Virus record (IMG/VR): IMGVR_UViG_3300008120_000817
Span: 1-25,850 of that record
Length of the DNA stretch: 25,850 bases
Reading direction: 5' to 3' (one strand)
From: a virus
The notes beneath the pieces were generated by a model. That model was not told where the DNA came from. It ran no database searches and worked only from the letters and a program-made list of their open reading frames with translations. The translations under genes were made by a program, and so were the position numbers. Positions 1-5,390 of the stretch are shown here, in pieces. The first letter of the stretch is position 1, and every line of letters begins with the position of its first letter.

Positions 1-1
1 C

Positions 2-193
2 CACTTCCTGACCGATCCGGACGCATGGTTTATCAAAACCGACGCCCCCAACGGCATGAAGATGTTCCAGCGTGTATCGATCAAAACTGGCTTCGAAGGC
101 GACTTCGACACCGGCAACGTTCGTTACAAGGCCCGTGAGCGTTATTCGTTCGGATTCTCGGATCCGCGCGGTATCTTCGGTTCACCGGGTTGA
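2..193 (+). CDS. Major capsid protein, C-terminal fragment (probable)
   Basis: Sixty-three residues of an open frame enter from the left edge and end at TGA 191-193. The tail of the protein reads VRYKARERYSFGFSDPRG and then IFGSPG. An ending of this kind, with a basic/aromatic ERYSFG stretch followed by DPRG, is typical of phage coat proteins as I remember them, where the last strand holds many aromatic residues. Position supports this: a strong terminator follows at once, then small decoration-like and head-tail connector genes. The N-terminal part lies outside the window, so the fold (HK97-like in tailed phages) is inferred. It could instead be another abundant virion protein, but coat protein is the best reading. 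Confidence 0.6.
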   Translation, partial: HFLTDPDAWFIKTDAPNGMKMFQRVSIKTGFEGDFDTGNVRYKARERYSFGFSDPRGIFGSPG

Positions 194-199
194 TGTTGT

Positions 200-236
200 A
201 AAAAAGGGGGGTTACAAAACCCCCCTTTTGTTGTAT
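200..236 (+). terminator. Rho-independent terminator behind the capsid gene
   Basis: The arm AAAAGGGGGG (202-211) pairs perfectly with CCCCCCTTTT (220-229) around an 8-nt loop, and a T-rich run (TTTTGTTGT) follows. This is a textbook intrinsic terminator seven bases after the capsid stop codon. It is the only convincing terminator I find in the window. Downstream genes therefore need either read-through or a new promoter. Confidence 0.9.
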
Positions 237-257
237 TCTTTAGGGACTAGGATTTCG

Positions 258-300
258 CTCGTATCTACTGACCTAGCAGACTTAGTAGAGAAGATACGAG
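258..300 (+). repeat. Long imperfect inverted repeat in the leader of gene 325
   Basis: CTCGTATCTACT (258-269) is complementary to AGTAG (284-288) plus ATACGAG (294-300), with a 5-nt bulge (AGAAG, 289-293) on the 3' side and a loop of about 14 nt. It lies between the terminator at 200-236 and the ribosome-binding site of the next gene. In RNA it would form a 12-bp interrupted helix. It might be an RNase III-type processing site, an mRNA-stabilising 5' hairpin, or a DNA-binding palindrome. No T-run follows, so it is not a second terminator. Confidence 0.6.
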
Positions 301-324
301 AATGTGCTACTACACGAGGACAAT

Positions 325-780
325 ATGGCAACTACTACCTTTTCCGGCCCAGTAAAGGCTGGCACAATCAAAGATACTACCGGTACCACGGTAGGAACCG
401 ACGTAGCAAACGTGGGCTATGCCCTGATGGCTCAATCCGCTGTGATTGACATCATTGGACCAACTGCAGCAAATCAAGTTGTAGCTACTGTTCCAGCAAA
501 CTCACAAATTGTAGACGTTATTTTAAACGTCACAGTTCAAAATAATGACACCACCACCGCTACCGTTGTAGTTGGAACTTCGGCTGACGCTGACGCATTT
601 ATTCCAAGTACTTCTGTTAAAACATTGGCCACAACCCGTGGAACTTTGGACACAGAAGCCACGAACGTTGGAACAATCGATCTCCAAGTTTTAGCTGACT
701 TTGCTGCTGGAACAGGAGACGGAACAACTGGTGCGGCGACGGTTACTGTTCTCTATATTCAGAACAACAACCTCTCCTAA
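325..780 (+). CDS. Small beta-rich virion protein (decoration-like, hypothetical)
   Basis: The product is 151 residues and starts MATTTFSGPVKAGTIKDTTG. I chose ATG 325 because ACGAGGA (314-320) is a good Shine-Dalgarno site at correct spacing; an upstream in-frame ATG at 304 has no such site. The protein is rich in Thr, Ala and Val, has no cysteine and no membrane segment, and alternates hydrophobic and polar residues as beta-sandwich structural proteins do. It directly follows the capsid gene and terminator. This is the usual place for a head decoration or head-fibre protein, but that role is inferred from position. Proteins with this N-terminus are familiar from uncultured phage contigs without an assigned function. 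Confidence 0.75.
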   Translation: MATTTFSGPVKAGTIKDTTGTTVGTDVANVGYALMAQSAVIDIIGPTAANQVVATVPANSQIVDVILNVTVQNNDTTTATVVVGTSADADAFIPSTSVKTLATTRGTLDTEATNVGTIDLQVLADFAAGTGDGTTGAATVTVLYIQNNNLS

Positions 781-793
781 CTAGGAGGCTCTA

Positions 794-1096
794 ATGAGCT
801 ACAGTAATCTACTTGCGGTCACCAAGACCGGAGATGATGATGCAATTACCGGGCGCACGCGCGTAGCGGCTATTTACTACACCTGCCTCGGTACTGCATC
901 GTCTTTTCAGCTAAAAAACGGAGCTACAACTGGCGCAACGACACTTGTAGACATTAAAACACCGGGTTCCGCTGGAGCCTATGACATTATTTTCCCAGAC
1001 ATGGGGGTACTGTTTGATAACGGTGTTTTTATTGAGTTTGCAGATGCAAACGTGGCCAGTGTTACGTTATTCTTCTACGGCGGGATTGCTGCGTAA
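794..1096 (+). CDS. Small structural protein of unknown function
   Basis: The product is 100 residues, starting MSYSNLLAVTKTGDDDAITG and ending in a hydrophobic beta-type stretch (VTLFFYGGIAA). AGGAGG at 782-787 provides an excellent ribosome-binding site. No enzyme motif, signal peptide or membrane helix is visible. The Gly/Thr/Ala-rich composition and position between two other beta-rich proteins suggest a virion component. Its stop overlaps the next start as TAATG (1094-1098), so the two are probably translationally coupled. Confidence 0.75.
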   Translation: MSYSNLLAVTKTGDDDAITGRTRVAAIYYTCLGTASSFQLKNGATTGATTLVDIKTPGSAGAYDIIFPDMGVLFDNGVFIEFADANVASVTLFFYGGIAA

Positions 1097-1872
1097 TGGC
1101 TGAAAAATCGTCCATAACTCGGGTTGGAACCTATGAACCATGGGAGCTACAAGTCTCCCGTGGGCAGATTCCTTATCACAAGACTTTGTTTAAATTTGGT
1201 TCTAACCCAGTTGTAGACGCTACATTAGAAACAGTTTGGAGCCAAGGCGGCATTTACGTGTACCCCAGCGCTGCCACCGTGATGAAAGTATCAAGCTCAA
1301 GCGCAGCCGACACGGGTTCTGGAACAGGTGCTCAAACAGTCACAGTTAGCGGTTTAGATGCTAACTACAATGAAATTTCTGAGGTGGTGACATTAAATGG
1401 TCAGACTGAAGTTCTTACCACGAACAGTTTCATCCGTGTATTTCGTTCTTTCGTTAACACTGCTGGTACTGGTGCTACCGCTGCTGGCGATATTTATGTT
1501 GGTACCGGAACTGTTACGGCTGGGGTCCCAGCGACTGTTTACGCGAAAATCCCGTTGGGAGCCAATCAAACGCTGATGGCGGTTTGGACGGTTCCTGCGG
1601 GCTACACGGCCTACATAGACCAAGGTACCTTTTCTGCGGCAGGCTCAAACACAAACCATTCGATAAAAGGTCAACTTTGCTTTAGGCCTTTTGGCGGAGT
1701 CATGCGCGTGGGCGCAGAATTGGGCTTGTCTAGCGGTTTTGCGTTGTTTGATTTTGAATACCCTATTTCTTTCCCAGAAAAAACAGATGTGGAAGCAAGA
1801 GCTTTGGCGTTATCGGGCACTGGCTTTTACGTAGCCGCAACTTTTGACTTGATCTATATACAAAATGCCTAA
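1096..1872 (+). CDS. Virion structural protein (hypothetical)
   Basis: The product is 258 residues. The N-terminal part contains ITRVGTYEPWELQVSRGQIP and then LFKFGSNPVVD, followed by a long Thr/Gly/Ser-rich beta region (about residues 60-150) with alternating hydrophobic residues. The C-terminal part ends in FYVAATFDLIYIQNA. The pattern W-x-L-x-V-S-R-G-x-I is familiar from conserved structural proteins of uncultured tailed phages, but I cannot give a precise role. It starts inside the preceding stop codon (TAATG), and its last codons overlap the next start at 1865. No catalytic motif or membrane helix is seen. Confidence 0.75.
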   Translation: MAEKSSITRVGTYEPWELQVSRGQIPYHKTLFKFGSNPVVDATLETVWSQGGIYVYPSAATVMKVSSSSAADTGSGTGAQTVTVSGLDANYNEISEVVTLNGQTEVLTTNSFIRVFRSFVNTAGTGATAAGDIYVGTGTVTAGVPATVYAKIPLGANQTLMAVWTVPAGYTAYIDQGTFSAAGSNTNHSIKGQLCFRPFGGVMRVGAELGLSSGFALFDFEYPISFPEKTDVEARALALSGTGFYVAATFDLIYIQNA

Positions 1873-2152
1873 CGCAAAAGGAATGGGAATTAAAACCTCG
1901 GTCAAGAGCGGCAACTTCCGCTCTACCAAGTCTGGCGCGGGCATGACCAAAAAGGGCGTTGCGGCATATCGACGCGCTAACCCAGGAAGCAAGTTACAGA
2001 CTGCGGTTACCGAAGACAATCCGACCGGCAAGCGAGCAACACGGCGTAAGTCGTATTGCGCTCGTTCTGCTGGCCAAATGAAGAAGTTTCCAGAGGCGGC
2101 AAAAGATCCAAATAGCCGTATTCACCAAGCCAGAAAACGATGGAAATGCTGA
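1865..2152 (+). CDS. Small basic conserved phage protein (DUF6321-like)
   Basis: The product is 95 residues and strongly basic. It contains MTKKGVAAYRRANPGSKLQT, then KRATRRKSYCARSAGQMKKF, and ends in RKRWKC. This order (TKKGV-AYRR-NPGSKL, RRKS-CARS-GQMK, C-terminal W-K/N-C) matches a small phage family that I recall as DUF6321. The assignment is from memory and unverified. The biochemical role is unknown. Lysine/arginine content and conserved cysteines would suit nucleic-acid or metal binding, but this is inference. The start lies inside the preceding gene (8-nt overlap). It opens a cluster of tiny basic proteins, and its first residues (KGMGI) recur in the protein at 2837. Confidence 0.7.
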   Translation: MPNAKGMGIKTSVKSGNFRSTKSGAGMTKKGVAAYRRANPGSKLQTAVTEDNPTGKRATRRKSYCARSAGQMKKFPEAAKDPNSRIHQARKRWKC

Positions 2153-2153
2153 C

Positions 2154-2384
2154 ATGAGCGTCGAACGAGAACTTGCCACCCACTCTGTTGAAATCCGTCA
2201 TATCCAAGACGACATGGATAAAATGATGGCTGATATGAGTGATATTAAAAAATCGCTAGAGGCGATTAATTTAACTTTGTCAGAAGCGAAAGGCGGCTGG
2301 AAAACCCTTATGTGGGGAGCCGGAGCGTCAAGTGCGGTGACAAGTTTTTTTATTGGTTTATATTCATTTTTCAACGGAAGGTAG
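2154..2384 (+). CDS. Small coiled-coil protein with C-terminal TM helix (XhlA/holin-accessory-like)
   Basis: The product is 76 residues. Residues 1-45 are charged with heptad-like hydrophobic spacing (MSVERELATHSVEIRHIQDD, then MDKMMADMSDIKKSLEAINL), predicting a coiled coil. Residues about 51-73 form one membrane helix, followed by NGR. This layout, a short amphipathic helix plus one C-terminal TM, matches the hemolysin XhlA-type proteins that assist phage lysis. It is far from the main lysis cassette at 13834-15479, so it could also be a membrane-tethered virion or assembly factor. It begins one base after the preceding stop. Confidence 0.7.
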   Translation: MSVERELATHSVEIRHIQDDMDKMMADMSDIKKSLEAINLTLSEAKGGWKTLMWGAGASSAVTSFFIGLYSFFNGR

Positions 2385-2388
2385 AACC

Positions 2389-2544
2389 ATGCCAGCAAAA
2401 CCCGGCTTGTATTCTAATATCAACGCAAAAAGAAAACGTATCGCTATGGGTTCTGGTGAAAAGATGCGTAAACCGGGAACTAAAGGCGCTCCTACTGCTA
2501 AAGCTTTTAGACAATCTGCCAAAACGGCAAAGAAAGGAAAGTAA
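2389..2544 (+). CDS. Very small lysine-rich protein (51 aa)
   Basis: The product begins MPAKPGLYSNINAKRKRIAM and ends KTAKKGK, with basic residues throughout. ATG 2389 is preceded by GGAAGGTAG (2375-2383), a good ribosome-binding site. A longer frame (2312-2575) in another register is a shadow. The opening PGLYSNINAKRKRI-GSGEKMRKPG-KGAP looks conserved among phages, as I recall it, without known function. Its size and charge suggest a DNA- or RNA-binding peptide or a small virion protein. This is inference from composition. Confidence 0.7.
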   Translation: MPAKPGLYSNINAKRKRIAMGSGEKMRKPGTKGAPTAKAFRQSAKTAKKGK

Positions 2545-2546
2545 AC

Positions 2547-2834
2547 ATGAAGGGATTTATGAAAAGTGTCAGTAAGATGGTTAAAAAAGCTGAGTCAGGA
2601 GCCGCTCCCGCTCCGGCTAGCTCTGGCGGAAAAGGAATTCGTGGAATGATGTCCCGAGCAATCGGCAAAGCTGCATCCCAGGGTAAAGGTCCTGTTGCTA
2701 GTTTAGCTGGTAAAGCAATCGAAGCCAAAAAAGGCGGCATGATCAAGAAAAAATCAGCAAGTGATATGGCTGGTCGTGCAATGAAAAAAACTTCGGCTGA
2801 TGCAAAAGGCCGTGCAATGAAAAAGGGGAAGTAA
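2547..2834 (+). CDS. Small Lys/Ala/Gly-rich basic protein
   Basis: The product is 95 residues, begins MKGFMKSVSKMVKKAESGAA and ends in two related basic blocks, MAGRAMKKTSADA and KGRAMKKGK. It contains no acidic cluster, no cysteine and no membrane helix. The repeated G-R-A-M-K-K motif and high lysine content recall histone-tail-like, nucleic-acid-coating peptides, although no known fold is recognised. It follows the previous stop by two bases, after AAAGGAAAG at 2533-2541. Function unknown. Confidence 0.65.
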   Translation: MKGFMKSVSKMVKKAESGAAPAPASSGGKGIRGMMSRAIGKAASQGKGPVASLAGKAIEAKKGGMIKKKSASDMAGRAMKKTSADAKGRAMKKGK

Positions 2835-2836
2835 TC

Positions 2837-3043
2837 ATGGCCGGAAAAGGAATGGGCATTGCAACCAAGGGCGGCGGATGTGTTGAGTCTGGCCCTAAGA
2901 ATAAAATGATTTTAAAGACCAGCAAAACCAGCGGTCCTGTGATGATGAAAAACGGCGGTGCCGTTAATCAGCACAAGCGTATGGCTATGGGCATGATGGG
3001 TGGTGGAATGGCCAAGGGATACAAAAAAGGCGGAATGTGCTAA
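2837..3043 (+). CDS. Small Gly/Met/Lys-rich protein ending in cysteine
   Basis: The product is 68 residues. It starts MAGKGMGIATKGGGCVESGP, has a middle block MMKNGGAVNQHKRMAMGMMG, and ends in GYKKGGMC. Gly, Met and Lys dominate, so it is probably flexible. Two cysteines (residue 15 and the last residue) could bind metal or form disulfides. The KGMGI start echoes the 1865 protein, suggesting shared ancestry or function. Its stop codon TAA is directly followed by the next ATG. I do not recognise a described function. Confidence 0.65.
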   Translation: MAGKGMGIATKGGGCVESGPKNKMILKTSKTSGPVMMKNGGAVNQHKRMAMGMMGGGMAKGYKKGGMC

Positions 3044-3715
3044 ATGGCAACTTCTGGTACCACAACATTTGATCTTTCGATTGATGAACTAGTCGAAGAA
3101 GCATTTGAGAGATGCGGCATGGAGATGACCACTGGTCATCACCTTAAAACTGCTCGTCGTTCTCTCAACATAATGTTTCTTGACTGGGCCAATCGTGGAC
3201 TAAATTTGTGGACCATTGAAGAAGTTGTTGCAAACCTTACGGCTGGCGTAACGTCAATTAACCTGCCTACGGATACCGTTCAGGTATTAACGGCGGTTAT
3301 TCGGGATTCGACACAAAGTCCCGCTGTAGACATTACGATTGATGCAATTACTCGTGCAGAGTATTTGGACGTTCCAGATAAAAGCACGCAGGCCCGCCCC
3401 GCTCAGTATTACGTGCAACGCACAAACACCCCGGTGGTGTATTTCTACCCAACTCCAAACTTGACGGGTGCGTATCAATTTCGGTACTACAGAATCCGTC
3501 GTATCCAAGATGCTGGAGAGTACACCAATACTTCTGACGTTAACTTCCGTTTTCTGCCATGCTTGGCTGCAGGGCTTGCCTATTATCTGTCGTTGAAGTT
3601 TGCTACGGATAGAACGCAACTCTTGAAGTCTATCTACGAAGAAGAGTGGGCACGAGCAGCCGCAGAAGACAGAGAAACTGCACGAATATCTTTCGTGCCA
3701 CAGTTGGGGGTATGA
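3044..3715 (+). CDS. Head-to-tail adaptor / tail accessory protein (P22 gp4-like, probable)
   Basis: The product is 223 residues. The N-terminal half is helical: FDLSIDELVEEAFERCGMEM, then TARRSLNIMFLDWANRGLNL and WTIEEVV. A beta segment follows (LTAGVTSINLPTDTVQVLTA) and then a helical C-terminus with LAAGLAYYLSLKFA. An N-terminal 'I-x-EAFERCG ... ARRSLN-LF-DW-NRGLNLW' is a conserved phage pattern that I associate with the gp4/gp11 type connector proteins binding under the portal. In P22 the homologous protein closes the DNA-filled head and begins the tail. Position three genes before a second adaptor supports this. It starts directly on the preceding stop codon (TAAATG). The exact family is inferred. 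Confidence 0.65.
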   Translation: MATSGTTTFDLSIDELVEEAFERCGMEMTTGHHLKTARRSLNIMFLDWANRGLNLWTIEEVVANLTAGVTSINLPTDTVQVLTAVIRDSTQSPAVDITIDAITRAEYLDVPDKSTQARPAQYYVQRTNTPVVYFYPTPNLTGAYQFRYYRIRRIQDAGEYTNTSDVNFRFLPCLAAGLAYYLSLKFATDRTQLLKSIYEEEWARAAAEDRETARISFVPQLGV

Positions 3716-3716
3716 T

Positions 3717-4121
3717 GTGGCCTTTGCTACCGGCAAATTCTCTTTCGGCCTCTGTGATTACTGCGGACAACGTTACCCCTATAACGTACTTCGCAAAAAC
3801 TGGCGGGGATTCAAAGTCTGCCCAGAGGACTACGAGCCAAAAGAACCACAACTTGAGCCCCTCAAGTTTAGCGGCGATGCCGTTGCTCTTTTTGAACCTC
3901 GCCCGGATCGTGTGGAACCGGTGGATGTGTACGTTGGTGCCCCAGGGGATAGTGCATTCCAAAGTTTGGGAAGCGCTAATGGCGGGACAAATATGCAACC
4001 TTATCCAGAATCACAAATTGTCGAAGGACAAGGACAAGTTGGGTCGCTCGAAATTCAGATCTCAACCTCCTTCTCTGTCACAGGATCTAGTGCCTCAACC
4101 GCTGTCGGGACAGTGACATGA
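3717..4121 (+). CDS. Conserved protein with N-terminal cysteine (zinc-finger-like) motif, GTG start
   Basis: The product is 134 residues. GTG 3717 is the only plausible start: the stop of the previous gene is at 3713-3715 and GGGGG (3706-3710) lies six bases upstream. The N-terminus reads ATGKFSFGLCDYCGQRYPYN and later GFKVCPEDYEP, giving C13-x2-C16 and C35. This resembles a zinc ribbon with the last ligand missing, since the position where CxxC would continue is Asp38 (C-P-E-D). The rest is acidic, Pro/Gln/Ser-rich and probably disordered. It lies between two connector genes and overlaps the next start by four bases (ATGA). Probably a small virion or assembly protein; role unknown. Confidence 0.7.
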   Translation: MAFATGKFSFGLCDYCGQRYPYNVLRKNWRGFKVCPEDYEPKEPQLEPLKFSGDAVALFEPRPDRVEPVDVYVGAPGDSAFQSLGSANGGTNMQPYPESQIVEGQGQVGSLEIQISTSFSVTGSSASTAVGTVT

Positions 4122-4774
4122 CCTACAACGAACTCGTTACCAATATCCGTAACTACACCGAAGTGGACTCTAACGTGTTCACTAATGCGGTGATTGATAC
4201 GTTTATCACCATGACGGAGAATAAAATCCTCCGTGACATTGACTTGGATGTCTTTAAACTTGAAGCCACGGCCAACATGACGACGGGCAACAAGTTCTTA
4301 ACGGCTCCTAGCGATATTCTGACCCACCGCTACATGATGATTACCTCTGCCGGGGATCAGATCTTTTTAGAGTTCCGAGACACTTCCTTCATGAAGGAAT
4401 ATTGGGCAGATGGCACCTCTACCGGCATTCCTAAGTATTACTCTGTGTGGGACCAGAACACCTTCTACTTAGCGCCTACCCCAAATAGCAACTACGTGGT
4501 AGAACTGGGCTATATTTATCGTCCGGCCCAGTTATCGGCGGCTAATCCAACAACTTGGATAAGCAACAATGCCCCTGAGGCATTACTGTACGGATGCTTG
4601 ATCCAAGCTTATAGTTACACCAAAGGTCCTACCGAGATGCTTACGTACTTCACGAATAGCTATCAGCAAGCCATCCAAGGCCTTGGAATTGAGCAGCAAG
4701 GTCGCCGTCGTCGTGACGAATTCCGTGACGGTATGGCAAGAATTAGAGTTAAATCGGAGAGCCCAGGACCATGA
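4118..4774 (+). CDS. Phage adaptor protein (SU10-type head-tail adaptor)
   Basis: The product is 218 residues. Recognisable features are the N-terminal helix MTYNELVTNIRNYTEVDSNV, then FITMTENKILRDIDL, a beta hairpin with TGNKFLTAPSDILTHRYMMI, the loop TGIPKYYSVW, then FYLAPTPNSNYVVELGYIYR and a helical end with NAPEALLYGCLIQAY. This order, especially MTY-EL ... AE/TENKI-R ... FL-APSD ... G-P-YY ... Y-Y-LAP-P, is the phage adaptor family typified by SU10. Such proteins form a 12-subunit ring between portal and tail. Start and stop overlap neighbours by ATGA (4118-4121, 4771-4774), indicating translational coupling. Among the more secure calls here. Confidence 0.8.
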   Translation: MTYNELVTNIRNYTEVDSNVFTNAVIDTFITMTENKILRDIDLDVFKLEATANMTTGNKFLTAPSDILTHRYMMITSAGDQIFLEFRDTSFMKEYWADGTSTGIPKYYSVWDQNTFYLAPTPNSNYVVELGYIYRPAQLSAANPTTWISNNAPEALLYGCLIQAYSYTKGPTEMLTYFTNSYQQAIQGLGIEQQGRRRRDEFRDGMARIRVKSESPGP

Positions 4775-5058
4775 TCAGTGTTCAATCCCCCGTGCTTCTC
4801 GGTGGCATAAAGGTAGCTACCACCGAAGGAAGAGGCCACAATGCCGAGGAATTGGCTCAGCGCATGGCCGACAAGATTGTATATGTGGGAGGAAACTCCC
4901 ATCCAGCAATACGCGACCAAGCGATCGCTTTTAAGGCAGCAGTGAAAGCTGTTTGCTTGTTTTATTTAAAAGAAGCGGTCAACCAGGATCGCGCGACCAT
5001 TGCCCACCGCTTGCGGGAGGCTGGTTACCCAGACTTAATTAATCTTTTAGGAGAGTAA
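4771..5058 (+). CDS. Small conserved helical phage protein
   Basis: The product is 95 residues: a beta start (MISVQSPVLLGGIKVATTEG), then helices with HNAEELAQRMADKIVYVG, HPAIRDQAIAFKAAVKAVCL and a C-terminal AHRLREAGYPDLINLLGE. It is well folded in appearance, with no membrane segment. The pattern RGHN-EE-A ... NSHPAIRDQA-AFK ... I-RLREAGYP-L--LLGE looks strongly conserved and is familiar to me from uncultured phage contigs, always without function. It overlaps the adaptor gene by four bases, so a role in head completion or tail attachment is a reasonable guess. An internal-virion or tail-chaperone role is not excluded. Confidence 0.7.
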   Translation: MISVQSPVLLGGIKVATTEGRGHNAEELAQRMADKIVYVGGNSHPAIRDQAIAFKAAVKAVCLFYLKEAVNQDRATIAHRLREAGYPDLINLLGE

Positions 5059-5060
5059 AA

Positions 5061-5375
5061 ATGGCTTTCACTGGCAACTTTATGTGTACAAGCTTCAAGC
5101 AGGCTGCATCTGGATCTTATGCGGCAGGTGGTGGTCTATTGACTAATGTGACCCCAACAACTTCGGGTACAACAGCGTTTACGGATTTTAACGACCTGTC
5201 GTTTACCAGCGCTACGATCACGGCTTATGGCGCGATGATTTATAACGACTCAGCAGCGGGTGACCCTGCAGTATGTATCTTGGATTTTGGCGGCGCGAAA
5301 ACGTCCACTGTTGGTACGTTTACGATCATTTTCCCAACAGCAGATGCAACTAACGCAATTATTCGGATTGCTTAA
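5061..5375 (+). CDS. Small virion structural protein (hypothetical)
   Basis: The product is 104 residues and starts MAFTGNFMCTSFKQAASGSY. Gly/Ala/Thr-rich beta segments follow, ending FTIIFPTADATNAIIRIA. AGGAG (5050-5054) is a clear ribosome-binding site. No catalytic motif, membrane helix or signal peptide is visible. The T-F-T-I-I-F-P segment resembles the end of the 794 protein (YDIIFPD), so the two may be distant relatives in the same structural family. Likely a tail or head surface subunit, judged by context only. Confidence 0.7.
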   Translation: MAFTGNFMCTSFKQAASGSYAAGGGLLTNVTPTTSGTTAFTDFNDLSFTSATITAYGAMIYNDSAAGDPAVCILDFGGAKTSTVGTFTIIFPTADATNAIIRIA

Positions 5376-5377
5376 TT

Positions 5378-5381
5378 AGGA
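5378..5381 (+). promoter_or_regulatory. Shine-Dalgarno site selecting GTG 5391
   Basis: AGGA lies nine bases before GTG 5391. An ATG in another frame at 5383 is too close to use this site (one base). This spacing, together with the protein pattern, decides the start of the following gene. Confidence 0.55.
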
Positions 5382-5390
5382 AATGGCTAC

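Noticed and set aside
72-449. 125-codon open frame spanning capsid end, terminator and gene 325
   Set aside because: It runs out of frame through the capsid C-terminus, the terminator hairpin and the start of a well-supported gene with its own ribosome-binding site.
3630-4116. Open frames on both strands (156 codons +, 122 codons -) over the cysteine-motif gene
   Set aside because: The frame at 3717-4121 has the cysteine motif, a ribosome-binding site and overlaps typical of the operon; the others give low-complexity sequence with no pattern.
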